Of a stretch of DNA of 42,153 bases, positions 1-7,735 are shown piece after piece. The translations under genes and the position numbers were made by a program. Each line of letters opens with the position of its first letter. The first letter of the stretch is position 1. The stretch comes from Actinoplanes subtropicus (GTDB lineage Bacteria; Actinomycetota; Actinomycetes; Mycobacteriales; Micromonosporaceae). The stretch spans positions 1-42,153 of the forward strand of contig NZ_JOJL01000053.1 in the NCBI RefSeq assembly GCF_000721705.1, given 5' to 3'. The notes under the pieces were generated by a model. That model worked only from the letters and a program-made list of their open reading frames with translations. It made no database searches and had not been told where the DNA came from.

Positions 1-105
1 CGCCCCACGCGGCCCCGCCCCACGCGGCCCCGCCCCACGCGGCCCCGCCCCACGCGGCCCGGCCCCAGGCAGCCACGCCCCAGGCAGCCCCGCCCCATAC
101 GGCGG
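1..105. repeat. 15-bp tandem repeat, in frame with the partial gene
   Basis: About seven units related to CGCCCCACGCGGCCC stand head to tail. The first four are identical and the later ones drift (CAGGCAG, CATACGG variants). The period is a multiple of three, so copy-number change would keep the reading frame and only lengthen the PHAAP-type protein repeat. Confidence 0.8.
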
Positions 106-416
106 AGCCGCCGGCGCCTCAGCCAGCGATAGAGCAGCCCGTGCCGCTGCCTTCGGTCGCGCGGTCGACCGGCGCCGAGCAGCCCTTGGCCAGCGCGGAG
201 GCGCAGGCCTTGAGCCCGCTGGCCGAGCCGCCCACCGAGCCTCTCCCGGCCGAGGCCGCCCCTGTCGGGCGCGCCCCTGCCGGGCCCGGCCCTGCCGAGC
301 CCCTCCTGACCGAGCCCGCCCCTGCCAAGCCCGGCCCCGCAAAGCCCTCCCGGCCGAGCTCTCCCCGCCGAGCCCAACCCCCGCTGGGCCCCTCCCTACC
401 GAGCCCGTCCCTCTGA
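1..416 (+). CDS. C-terminal part of a Pro/Ala-rich protein (partial, enters from the left)
   Basis: The frame starting at base 3 is open from the window edge to a TGA at 414-416. It begins with a pentapeptide repeat of the type PHAAP and continues as a low-complexity tail rich in Pro, Ala and Glu. Third codon positions are almost all G or C, which supports coding, but the DNA is so GC-rich that other frames are also open (one on the same strand runs to 673). I see no catalytic motif or membrane segment. It could be the disordered tail of a larger enzyme, kinase or secreted protein lying to the left; function unknown. The following 249 bases to the next gene are intergenic. Confidence 0.4.
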   Translation, partial: PHAAPPHAAPPHAAPPHAARPQAATPQAAPPHTAEPPAPQPAIEQPVPLPSVARSTGAEQPLASAEAQALSPLAEPPTEPLPAEAAPVGRAPAGPGPAEPLLTEPAPAKPGPAKPSRPSSPRRAQPPLGPSLPSPSL

Positions 417-665
417 GTGCGTCTCCACCGAGCGCGTCTCCACCGAGCGTGGCGGCGAAAGGCCGGCAAGGCGGCGGCCGGCGAAAGCGCGGCCGACCGC
501 GGCTTGTGCGCCAATTCTCGCGCGGGCGCCCCATTTCGATCGAGACGTTTTCCGGTGCCTTGCCAGGACCCAAACTATTACACCGACCGGCTGCCGTAAA
601 CCGATTCTATTTGCCCTGCGGGTGGGGCGCGATGGACGCCATCCGCCGTGAATATCCTGGGTCTT
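417..665. other. Convergent intergenic region, nothing recognised
   Basis: This stretch lies between the 3' ends of a plus-strand and a minus-strand gene. Bases about 530-665 are clearly less GC-rich than the surroundings. One open frame (449-673) covers it, but it uses A/T-ending codons freely, unlike the neighbours, so I do not call it a gene. I see no clear terminator hairpin. Confidence 0.4.
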
Positions 666-1028
666 TTATTTGATTGCTTGGGCCAGTAGTAGGCCGATTG
701 CGGCGGCGCCTAGGCCGGCTACCAGGGAGGCGATCACGTTGGCCAGGGCGTAGAAGCGGGCGCCCTGCTGGGCCAGGCGCAGGGTCTCGTAGCTGAAGGT
801 CGAGTAGGTGGTCAGCGCGCCGCAGAAGCCGGTGCCCAGCAGGGCGGTTGCCGCGGGGCTGGTGGGGAGGGCGGTGAGGAAGCCTAGTACCAGGGAGCCG
901 CAGACGTTGACCGTGAAGGTGCCCCAGGGGAAGACCGAGTCGTGCCTTGCCTGGACGGCTCGGTCGGTGAGGTAGCGCAGGGGGGCGCCTACCGCCGCGC
1001 CCAGTGCGACCAGGAGGACCGTGATCAC
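666..1028 (-). CDS. crcB: Fluoride efflux channel subunit, FluC/CrcB family (second of pair)
   Basis: A 120-aa polytopic membrane protein. FluC proteins are small four-helix subunits that form dual-topology dimers exporting F-. Visible family motifs are GAPLRYL near residues 14-20, WGTFTVNVCGS around 35-45 (the Asn-containing motif) and GFCGALTTYSTFS around 67-79 (the Phe-box region with the Thr-Tyr-Ser track). The GTG start overlaps the stop of the upstream copy (GTGA, 1025-1028), so the pair is translationally coupled. Gram-positive genomes often encode two non-identical subunits that heterodimerise; that arrangement fits here. Length is normal for the family. Confidence 0.9.
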   Translation of the reverse strand: MITVLLVALGAAVGAPLRYLTDRAVQARHDSVFPWGTFTVNVCGSLVLGFLTALPTSPAATALLGTGFCGALTTYSTFSYETLRLAQQGARFYALANVIASLVAGLGAAAIGLLLAQAIK

Positions 1029-1480
1029 CGGTGGACCGCCGCGCGGGTCAGGACGGTGCCCAGGTAGACGGCCAGGAGGGCGGCTACCACGGTCAGGGTC
1101 AGGTAGGTCAGGGCTACCAGAGGGGCGCCCTCGGCGGCGGCTCGCTGGATGTCGACGACGTACGTGGAGAAGGTTGTGTAGCCGCCCAGGACGCCTACCC
1201 CCAGGAAGGGGCGTAGCAGGGGCTTGTGGGTGACCACCTCGGTGACGATCACCATGAGGACGCCGATCAGGAAGCAGCCGGTCACGTTGATGACGAAGGT
1301 GGACCAGGGGAAGCCATGCGGGGGATGGGGCCAAGCCCTGGCCAGTGCGTAGCGGGCCAGGGCGCCGAGGACGCCGCCGGCCGAGATGGCGGCCAGCACC
1401 GGGGCGTGCAGCTCCTTGCGCATGGACGGGACGTGCAGGTCGACGTCGGGGTCCACGGGGGCGGCGTCCTGCTCGGTCAC
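1025..1480 (-). CDS. crcB: Fluoride efflux channel subunit, FluC/CrcB family (first of pair)
   Basis: A 151-aa subunit with a hydrophilic N-terminal extension of about 28 residues before the first membrane helix. Family signatures are ARYALARAW, WSTFVINVTGCF and GVLGGYTTFSTYVVD, matching its partner. I prefer the GTG at 1480 over the in-frame GTG at 1486, because the AGGAG lies seven bases before the former and only one base before the latter. It is the promoter-proximal gene of the crcB pair and overlaps the second gene by four bases. I found no fluoride riboswitch core upstream. Confidence 0.9.
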   Translation of the reverse strand: MTEQDAAPVDPDVDLHVPSMRKELHAPVLAAISAGGVLGALARYALARAWPHPPHGFPWSTFVINVTGCFLIGVLMVIVTEVVTHKPLLRPFLGVGVLGGYTTFSTYVVDIQRAAAEGAPLVALTYLTLTVVAALLAVYLGTVLTRAAVHR

Positions 1481-1553
1481 GTACACACTCCTGCCCTTGA
1501 ATTTTCAGGCAGGGACCGTTGGCGTCGTCGCGGTTCACCCCGCGAAAGGGGGT

Positions 1554-1598
1554 CGGCGGGCCCCACCGCCGGGAAAGAGCCTAGCGCGGGGCCCGCCG
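1554..1598 (-). terminator. GC-rich hairpin after the secreted-protein gene
   Basis: Perfect 11-bp arms at 1554-1564 and 1588-1598 (CGGCGGGCCCC and its complement) with a 23-nt loop, just past the stop at 1603. No U tract follows, as is common for actinomycete terminators. Confidence 0.6.
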
Positions 1599-1602
1599 GG
1601 GA

Positions 1603-3048
1603 TCATGCTGTGGGGGTCAGGGTCACGTCGTCGAGGACGAATGAGGTCTGGAGCTGGGAGCCCTCGACGCCGGTGAAGGTGATCGCGGTGCTGCCGGAAC
1701 CGGAAATGGTGAGGGATTTCTGGACGTATCCGGAGGAGGCGTTGAGGTTCGAGTAGGTGGCCAGGGTGGTACCGCGGGCGGCGACTGTGAGCTTGTCGTA
1801 CGCGGTCGTGGTGGTGGTCTCGGCGGTGTCGATGTGCAGCCAGAAGCTCAGGGTGGCGCCGCCGCAGCCCGCCGGGACGGTGACCGTCTGGGAGAGCGTG
1901 TCGGTGGTCGCCGTGCCGTAGCCGTCCAGCCAGGCCTTGTACGAGCCGGCGTGGGCGGCCTCGGACGACGAGTTGGTGATCACGCCCGAGGTGGCGGTCC
2001 AGCCGGTGCTGCCCGACTCGAAGCCGGTGTTGGCCAGCAACTGGGCGGTGCCGCACGTGCCGCTGCCGGTCGGCGACGTGGTCGGGGCGGTCGTGGGCGG
2101 GGTGGTGGGGGTCGACGAACCCGTGCCGGCCAGCCACTCGGTGGCGTTCAGCGCGAGCGCCGCGTCCGTGCCGGCGGTGTCGTTCCAGCCGTCATAGAGG
2201 GTGTTGCCGGACTGGCCGGTCCCGTCGTCGATCGGCGAGCTGTCGCCCCACACCGCGACCCGCCCCGACCCGAAGGTGCTGGTCGTGAAGAACGCCCCGG
2301 TGCTGCCGGTCTGGCTGGAGCCCGGCCGCCAGACGATGCCCTTCACGTTGGCGTTGTCCGCCTTGTGCAGGGTCTGGGTGCTGCCGTCGCGGATGATGCT
2401 GCCGGTGACCTTGCCGTACGGGCCGTTGATCACCGCGTCGGTGCTGCTGCTGATCGCCACCGCGTTCTCGCTGGAGATGTCGTTGGTGTCGATGCTGAAG
2501 CCGAACGGGTCGGACGAGTCGACCGTGTTGTTCGTGAGCAGGTCGTTGGCGATCTCGACCGAGTCGTAGCCGTCGTTGTTCCGGTCGCTGCCGGAGTGGT
2601 CGACGATCAGGAAGAACCCGCCGCCGGCCTGGATGAACTTCATGACCGCCGTCTTCTCCGCGGCGCTGAGCAGCACGTTCGGCTCGGGCATCACGAAGAC
2701 GTCGAAGTTCTTCAGATCAAGAGCGCCACTTCCGCCGTACGTGATGGTGTTCCCCGCCGGCAGCGTCTTCAGGCTGTACGACCCGGTCTTCTGCAGCGCG
2801 ACGCCCCACGACGAGAGCGCGCCCGTCCAGGAGGTCTCCGAGGTCGGGTTCGCGTTCTGCCCCAGCGGATCCGGCTGGGACGTGCTGATGATCCAGTCGG
2901 CGTTGCCCGCCGTCTCGGCCTTGCTGTTGTCGAACAGCACACGATGGACGACCGCCGCCGACGCGGGTGGCGTCGACACGACGGCGACGAGGGCAGCACC
3001 GGCAGCCACGATGGCGGCGGCCAGGACAGCCCGGGTACGGACCAGCAC
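1603..3048 (-). CDS. Secreted multidomain protein with ThuA/GATase-like middle and C-terminal jelly-roll-like domain
   Basis: A 481-aa exported protein. The GTG at 3048 is chosen because GGAGGTG sits five bases upstream and the signal peptide then starts at once (VRTRAVLAAAIVAAGAAL, Ala-Ser-Ala cleavage region near residue 32). Residues about 35-310 include a segment (DVFVMPEPNVLLS, GGGFFLIVDHSGSD) resembling the GATase/ThuA-like fold of secreted hydrolases; this is inferred from sequence feel only. A Thr/Pro/Ser linker (about 315-335) leads to a C-terminal domain starting LLANTGFESGSTGW and ending SFVLDDVTLTP, typical of carbohydrate-binding-like jelly rolls attached to actinomycete secreted enzymes. 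Substrate unknown. Confidence 0.75.
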   Translation of the reverse strand: MLVRTRAVLAAAIVAAGAALVAVVSTPPASAAVVHRVLFDNSKAETAGNADWIISTSQPDPLGQNANPTSETSWTGALSSWGVALQKTGSYSLKTLPAGNTITYGGSGALDLKNFDVFVMPEPNVLLSAAEKTAVMKFIQAGGGFFLIVDHSGSDRNNDGYDSVEIANDLLTNNTVDSSDPFGFSIDTNDISSENAVAISSSTDAVINGPYGKVTGSIIRDGSTQTLHKADNANVKGIVWRPGSSQTGSTGAFFTTSTFGSGRVAVWGDSSPIDDGTGQSGNTLYDGWNDTAGTDAALALNATEWLAGTGSSTPTTPPTTAPTTSPTGSGTCGTAQLLANTGFESGSTGWTATSGVITNSSSEAAHAGSYKAWLDGYGTATTDTLSQTVTVPAGCGGATLSFWLHIDTAETTTTTAYDKLTVAARGTTLATYSNLNASSGYVQKSLTISGSGSTAITFTGVEGSQLQTSFVLDDVTLTPTA

Positions 3049-3138
3049 CTTGCACCTCCGATAGTCGGTATATCGACCGGAGCCTATGGTGGCCGGATGA
3101 CCGCGCACACCCTGCGGAGATGACGCAAGGGGAAACCC

Positions 3139-3513
3139 TCATCCCGCGACGGCGACCGTGATGCCGGGGAAGACCCGCTTCGGCACGATCAGGGATGCAC
3201 CGGCGCCGGCGGCAACGATCGCCGCCGCTTCGGCGACGCTGGGAGTGCCTACGGCCGCCGCGACGGTTTCGCTCCTGTTCGGTACGGGTTGGGCAGCGAG
3301 CTCCGCGGCCGTGAACGCGATCAGCCGCCAGCCGTGCCCGGCGGCGACCGCGCGCACGCCCTCTTCGGCCGCGCGCCGGTCGAGGGTGGCGAGCGCGGCC
3401 ACGTCGCCCGGCTCCAGACCCGCACCGGTGAGCGCCGCCCGGATCGCGGCCTCGATCGCATCCCCCGCGGTGTGGGGGCGGGCGCCCAGGCCGACCACCA
3501 GCGGAGGGCTCAA
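3139..3513 (-). CDS. Cobalamin biosynthesis protein, CbiG C-terminal/CobE domain
   Basis: A 124-aa single-domain protein matching the C-terminal domain of CbiG (CobE in aerobic organisms). Signatures are the start VVGLGARPHTA and GTPSVAEAAA near residue 90. In corrin ring synthesis CbiG opens the lactone of cobalt-precorrin-5A; the CobE-like domain alone has a less certain role. The TTG at 3513 overlaps the cobB stop as TTGA, the same coupling style as the rest of the operon; a GTG at 3498 is the alternative start. It is the last gene of the cobalamin operon. The N-terminal CbiG domain is absent from this window. Confidence 0.8.
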   Translation of the reverse strand: MSPPLVVGLGARPHTAGDAIEAAIRAALTGAGLEPGDVAALATLDRRAAEEGVRAVAAGHGWRLIAFTAAELAAQPVPNRSETVAAAVGTPSVAEAAAIVAAGAGASLIVPKRVFPGITVAVAG

Positions 3514-4865
3514 CGCCGGGCCGCCGCCACCACGTTGCCGGCCAGCGACGGGACGCCGGCCCAGTGCAGATGCAGGTAGGAGGCGTGCACCGACGGCGTC
3601 GCGAACCCCTCCGGATCGGCGCCCCGCCACTGCCACGCCGCCCCCGCCGCCGGCGAGAGCAGCACCCCCGAGCGCGGGTGCACCGTGGTCCGGTGGAACT
3701 CGTGCCCGGTCACCCGGGTCCCGGCCGGCGCCAGGGGGCTGTCGGCGAGCGCGACCGCGTCCCGGTAGCCGAGGGTCAGCGACGGCGTCATCGCCGCGTC
3801 CGCGTCGAGGACCCCGCACATCGGGGCGTCGTCGAGCGTGCGGCACAGCCAGAGCAGGCCCGCGCACTCGGCGACGATCGGCCCGCCGGCGGCCGCGAGG
3901 GCGGCCACCTCCCGGCGCAGCGGCTCGTTGGCGGAGAGTTCGGCCGCGTACACCTCGGGGAAGCCGCCGCCGACGACCAGCCCGCGCGTTCCGGCCGGCA
4001 GTTTCTCCTCGCGCAGCGGGTCCACGACGACCACCTCGGCGCCGGCCGCGGTGAGCAGTTCCGGCGTCTCCGCGTACGAGAAGGAGAAGGCCGGACCGCC
4101 GGCCAGCGCGACCACCGGGCGCTCGGCCACGGGCGACGCGGAAGGCGGACTCCACGGTGACGCGTGCAGCGGCGGCGCCGAGCGGGCGATCGCGGCCACC
4201 TCGTCGAGGTCGACCGACGCGGCGACCAGCGCGGCGAGGGCGTCGACCGACTCCTGGGCCTCGGCGCGGCGTTCGGCGGCGGGCACCAGCCCGAGGTGGC
4301 GGGACGGGGCGGCGACCGCGTCGGCCCGGCGCAGCGCTCCCAGGACCGGGGTGCCGACCTCCTCGCACGCCTCCCGCAGCAGCGACTCGTGCCGGTCCGA
4401 GCCGACCCGGTTGAGGATGACGCCGGCCAGCCGGACGCTGCCGAAGCTGCGGAACCCGTGCACCAGCGCGGCGATCGACCGGCCCTGCGCCGCCGCGTCC
4501 ACCACCAGGATCACCGGGGCGTCGAGCAGCGCGGCCACCCGCGCGGTCGAGCCGGTGTCGCCGGCGCCGACCCGGCCGTCGTAGAGGCCCATCACGCCCT
4601 CGACGACCGCCAGTTCGGCGCCGGCCGCGCCGTGCGCGAACAGCGGCCCGATCTGGCGCTCGCCGACCAGCACCGGATCGAGGTTGCGTCCCGGCCGACC
4701 GGCGGCGAGCGCGTGGTAGCCCGGATCGATGTAGTCGGGCCCGACCTTGAACGGCGCGACCGGCACGCCGCGCCGGGCGAACGCGGCGAGCAGCCCGGTC
4801 GCCACGGTCGTCTTGCCGTGGCCGGAGGCGGGCGCGCCGATGACGACGCGGGGGATGTCTACCAC
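3510..4865 (-). CDS. cobB: Cobyrinate a,c-diamide synthase
   Basis: A 451-aa two-domain glutamine amidotransferase (CobB/CbiA). It amidates the a and c carboxylates of (hydrogeno)cobyrinate using ATP and Gln. The N-terminal dethiobiotin-synthetase-like ATPase shows IGAPASGHGKTT near residues 8-19 and FKVGPDYIDPGYH. The C-terminal class I amidotransferase domain shows VGGGFPEVYA and the nucleophile motif ECAGLLWLC. The GTG start at 4865 lies inside the end of cobO (7-bp overlap). Length is normal. A further in-frame upstream start would only extend into cobO coding DNA. Third gene of the operon, cytoplasmic. Confidence 0.93.
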   Translation of the reverse strand: MVDIPRVVIGAPASGHGKTTVATGLLAAFARRGVPVAPFKVGPDYIDPGYHALAAGRPGRNLDPVLVGERQIGPLFAHGAAGAELAVVEGVMGLYDGRVGAGDTGSTARVAALLDAPVILVVDAAAQGRSIAALVHGFRSFGSVRLAGVILNRVGSDRHESLLREACEEVGTPVLGALRRADAVAAPSRHLGLVPAAERRAEAQESVDALAALVAASVDLDEVAAIARSAPPLHASPWSPPSASPVAERPVVALAGGPAFSFSYAETPELLTAAGAEVVVVDPLREEKLPAGTRGLVVGGGFPEVYAAELSANEPLRREVAALAAAGGPIVAECAGLLWLCRTLDDAPMCGVLDADAAMTPSLTLGYRDAVALADSPLAPAGTRVTGHEFHRTTVHPRSGVLLSPAAGAAWQWRGADPEGFATPSVHASYLHLHWAGVPSLAGNVVAAARR

Positions 4866-5470
4866 TCGATGCCCTGCTGTCCCTTGCGGCCGGCGTCCAT
4901 CGGGTGCTTCACCTTGGTCATCTCGGTGACCAGGTCGGCCGCCTCGAGCAGCGCGGGCGCCGCATACCGCCCGGTGATCACCACATGCTGGGTGCCGGGC
5001 CGCTCGGCCAGCGTCGAGACCACGTCGCCGACATCGACCCAACCCCACTTCAGGGCGTACGTGAATTCGTCCAGCACATAGAACTTGTACGTCTCGGCGG
5101 CCAGGTCCCGTTTGATCTGCTGCCAGCCCTCGGCCGCCTCGGCCGCGTGATCGCGGTCGGTGCCGGCCCGCTGGATCCACGACCAGCCCTCGCCCATCTT
5201 GTGCCAGGCGACCGGGGCGCCGCCCTCGGTGGCGCCGAGGGCCTTGAGCGCGGCCTCCTCGCCGACCCGCCACTTCTCCGACTTCACGAACTGGAACACG
5301 CCGATCGGCCAGCCCGCGCTCCACGCCCGCAACGCCATCCCGAACGCGGCCGTCGACTTCCCCTTGCCATCCCCGGTGTGCACGGCGAAAACGGCCTGCC
5401 GGCGGCGCTGCCGAGTGGTGAGCCCATCCTGCGGCACGGTAGTGACTTTGCCCTGCGGCATCGGATTCAC
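4859..5470 (-). CDS. cobO: Cob(I)yrinic acid a,c-diamide adenosyltransferase
   Basis: A 203-aa CobA/CobO-type ATP:corrinoid adenosyltransferase, which moves the 5'-deoxyadenosyl group of ATP to Co(I). The P-loop HTGDGKGKSTAAFG is near residues 31-44, followed by FQFVKSEKW and the family end LVTEMTKVKHP...GQQGIEW. The GTG at 5470 overlaps the stop of the chelatase gene as GTGA. It overlaps cobB downstream by 7 bp. Its position between the chelatase and cobB fits late corrin assembly. Confidence 0.94.
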   Translation of the reverse strand: MNPMPQGKVTTVPQDGLTTRQRRRQAVFAVHTGDGKGKSTAAFGMALRAWSAGWPIGVFQFVKSEKWRVGEEAALKALGATEGGAPVAWHKMGEGWSWIQRAGTDRDHAAEAAEGWQQIKRDLAAETYKFYVLDEFTYALKWGWVDVGDVVSTLAERPGTQHVVITGRYAAPALLEAADLVTEMTKVKHPMDAGRKGQQGIEW

Positions 5471-7584
5471 GCGGCCTTTCGCGTCGTCGGGGCGGCGGCT
5501 TCGAGCCGGTCGAGGGGCATCAGATCGGCGCCCAGGGCGGTGGCGAGGCGGCGGGCCAGGCCGAGGCGGATCGGGCCGGACTCGCAGTCGACGACCACGG
5601 CGGCCACGCCGGACAGCGCGGGGGCGACCGTGACCGGGTCGGGGCCGCTGGTGGCGCGGCCGTCGGTGACGACCACGACGAGCGGGCGGCGGCGGGGGTC
5701 GCGGCGGCGTTCGGTGGCGATGGTGGCTGCCGCGGTGCGGAGGCCGGCCGCGAGGGGGGTGCGGCCGCCGGTGCGGAGGCTTGCCAGGCGCAGGACGCCG
5801 ACCTCGTGGCTGGAGGTGGGGGGCAGGACCTGTTCGGCCTGGTGGCCGCGGAAGGTGATCATGCCGATCCGGTCGCGGCGCTGGTAGGCGTCGCGCAGCA
5901 GGGACAGGATCGCGGTCTTCACGACGGTCATGCGCTTGCGGGCGGCCATCGAGCCGGAGGCGTCGACGACGAAGAGGACCAGGTTCGCCTCGCGGCCCAT
6001 GTGCACCGACTCGCGCAGGTCGCGGGGGTCGACGGCGCGGGCGCCGCGGTGCAGGGCGGCCCGGAGGGTGGCGGGCAGATGCGGGGCGCCGGCCAGCTTG
6101 CCGCGCGGGACCCGGCTGCCGACGACCCGGCCCCGGCGGGCGAACGCCGGGGAGCGCCGGCCGGCATGCCCGCCCTCGCCGCGCCGCGAGATGGCGAGGG
6201 TGCGGGCGCGATAGGGATTGCCCGCCGCAACCGCCGGTGCCTCGAGGGCCGCGGACTTCCCGGCGCTGTCCTGCGGATCCGGACCAGCCGGCGCCCCCGC
6301 ACCCACGCCGGGTTGCGCGTCCCCGCGCGGCGCACCGCCCGAGCCGCGCATATCCGATTTTTCGGAAATGTCGCCTGGGCCGCCGAGCCCTGAGCGGTCG
6401 GGGCGGTCGGAGCCGTCCGGGCCGGCGCCGTCGGCATCGTTCGGGCCAGCATCGTCGGAGCCGTCCGGACCCGCGCCATCGGGGCCCGACGGGCCGCCGT
6501 CATCGGGGCCGGACGGTCCGGATCCGGGCGGGCCGCCCGCTCCGTCCGGGTCATCGTCCGGTTCGTCCAGTCCGGCCTCGGCCTCGGCGAGCGCCTCGTC
6601 GAGGCGCTCCTCATCGGTGCCGGGCGGGTCGAGCGGATCCTTGCGCCGCCGATGCGGAAGCGCCAGCCGGGCGGCGTCCCGTACGTCCTCGGAAGTCACC
6701 ACCTCGCGGCCGTGCCAGGCCGCCAGCGCCACCGCGCAGCGGGCCACGACGATGTCCGCCCGCATCCCGTCCACGCCGTAGGCCAGGCACACCCGGGCGA
6801 TCCGGTCGAGCTCCCGGTCCGGCAGCCGCACCCGGGGCAGCACGTCCTGAGCCGCCACGATCCGGTCCGCCAGCTCCTTCTCGGCGGCGTCGAAACGCGC
6901 CGCGAAACCGGCCGGATCCGCCTCGTAGGCCAGCCGCCGCCGCACCACCTCGGCGCGCGACCGTGGCTCCCGGGGCGCGCCGACCGTCACCACCAGGCCG
7001 AACCGGTCGACCAGTTGAGGGCGGGGCTCGCCCTCCTCCGGGTTCATCGTGCCGACCAGCAGGAACCGGGCCGCGTGCTTGACCGAGACCCCGTCCCGCT
7101 CGACGTGCGCCCGGCCCATCGCCGCCGCGTCCAGCAGCAGGTCGACCAGGTGGTCGGGGAGCAGGTTCACCTCGTCGACGTAGAGCACCCCGCGGTGCGC
7201 CGCCGCCAGCAGGCCCGGCTCGTACGCCTTGACCCCGTCGGCCAGGGCCCGCTGGATGTCGAGCGTGCCCACCACCCGGTCCTCGGTCGCGCCGACCGGC
7301 AGCTCCACGAGGGCGGCCGGGCGGTCCAGCGCGGGACTGTCCGCCGGGTGGGGCCCGTCGGGGCACTGCGGATCGGGCGCGGCGGGGTCGCAGGCGAAGC
7401 GGCAGCCGCGTACGACCGAAACAGCCGGCAGCAAGCCGGCCAGCGCACGCACCACCGTGCTTTTCGCGGTGCCCTTCTCGCCTCGCACGAGCACCCCGCC
7501 GACGTGCGGCGAGACGGCCGTGAGCAGCAGCGCGAGGCGCAGGTCGGTGAGCCCGACCACGGCGGAGAACGGGTACGGCGTCAC
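5467..7584 (-). CDS. Cobaltochelatase-type AAA+/VWA fusion protein (ChlI-ChlD/BchI-BchD family)
   Basis: A 705-aa fusion. Residues 1-320 form an AAA+ module with Walker A GEKGTAKS at 35-42, LYVDEVNLL (Walker B) and sensor region GTMNPEEGE. A long acidic Asp/Gly/Pro repeat linker (about 350-440) joins it to a C-terminal von Willebrand A domain with MIDAS motif FVVDASGSMAA, TGGRTPL and VVTDGRA. Proteins of this build in actinomycetes are taken as the ATPase partners of a CobN-like chelatase inserting Co2+; Mg2+ chelation is unlikely without chlorophyll genes. I chose GTG 7584 because AGGAGGG lies six bases upstream and the true N-terminus (PYPFSAVVG) follows. First gene of the operon, behind the AdoCbl riboswitch. 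CobN is not in the window. Confidence 0.88.
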   Translation of the reverse strand: MTPYPFSAVVGLTDLRLALLLTAVSPHVGGVLVRGEKGTAKSTVVRALAGLLPAVSVVRGCRFACDPAAPDPQCPDGPHPADSPALDRPAALVELPVGATEDRVVGTLDIQRALADGVKAYEPGLLAAAHRGVLYVDEVNLLPDHLVDLLLDAAAMGRAHVERDGVSVKHAARFLLVGTMNPEEGEPRPQLVDRFGLVVTVGAPREPRSRAEVVRRRLAYEADPAGFAARFDAAEKELADRIVAAQDVLPRVRLPDRELDRIARVCLAYGVDGMRADIVVARCAVALAAWHGREVVTSEDVRDAARLALPHRRRKDPLDPPGTDEERLDEALAEAEAGLDEPDDDPDGAGGPPGSGPSGPDDGGPSGPDGAGPDGSDDAGPNDADGAGPDGSDRPDRSGLGGPGDISEKSDMRGSGGAPRGDAQPGVGAGAPAGPDPQDSAGKSAALEAPAVAAGNPYRARTLAISRRGEGGHAGRRSPAFARRGRVVGSRVPRGKLAGAPHLPATLRAALHRGARAVDPRDLRESVHMGREANLVLFVVDASGSMAARKRMTVVKTAILSLLRDAYQRRDRIGMITFRGHQAEQVLPPTSSHEVGVLRLASLRTGGRTPLAAGLRTAAATIATERRRDPRRRPLVVVVTDGRATSGPDPVTVAPALSGVAAVVVDCESGPIRLGLARRLATALGADLMPLDRLEAAAPTTRKAA

Positions 7585-7597
7585 GTGTTTCCCTCCT

Positions 7598-7619
7598 GCG
7601 CGGGTGTCCACGCCCGCGC
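7598..7619 (-). promoter_or_regulatory. Hairpin touching the Shine-Dalgarno of the cobalamin operon (candidate expression platform)
   Basis: Arms GCGCGGG at 7598-7604 and CCCGCGC at 7613-7619, extendable by two inner pairs, leave a 4-nt loop. The stem ends exactly where the AGGAGGG (7591-7597) begins, between the riboswitch core and the start codon. That placement suits control of ribosome access; whether it pairs with the riboswitch L5 loop I cannot tell. Confidence 0.55.
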
Positions 7620-7624
7620 GACGG

Positions 7625-7735
7625 TACGGAACGAGCGGCCGGAGTTCCTGACTCCCGGTTCTCCCGGTCACAGTGGCGGGACCGTCCCGGATTCGCACCG
7701 GGTTCCTCCGCTACCGCTCGGCTGTCATGCTTTCC
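7625..7735 (-). promoter_or_regulatory. Adenosylcobalamin riboswitch
   Basis: The minus strand carries the hallmark segments in order: GGAACCCGGTGCGAATCC, then CCCGCCACTGTGA, then AGTCAGGAACTCCGG. These match the conserved cobalamin riboswitch core (B12 box and surrounding helices). It lies about 40 bases upstream of the chelatase start and should shut down the chelatase-cobO-cobB-cbiG operon when AdoCbl is high. Its 5' end runs into the last codons and stop (7725-7727) of the sugar kinase gene. Confidence 0.93.

Noticed and set aside
1..105. CRISPR array
   Set aside because: The 15-bp units are directly adjacent with no spacers; it is a tandem repeat.
449..673. 74-aa plus-strand open frame in the low-GC intergenic stretch
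   Set aside because: Its codon use is unlike every real gene here, it has no ribosome site, and it overlaps the end of crcB. Chance openness is likelier.
1487..1602. Fluoride riboswitch upstream of the crcB pair
   Set aside because: The minus strand here lacks the conserved GGNGAUGG...CC core and the pseudoknot segments; only a terminator-like hairpin of the previous gene is visible.
3510..5324. Extended 604-aa form of CobB
   Set aside because: The extra N-terminus is cobO read in another frame; the GTG at 4865 gives the normal length.
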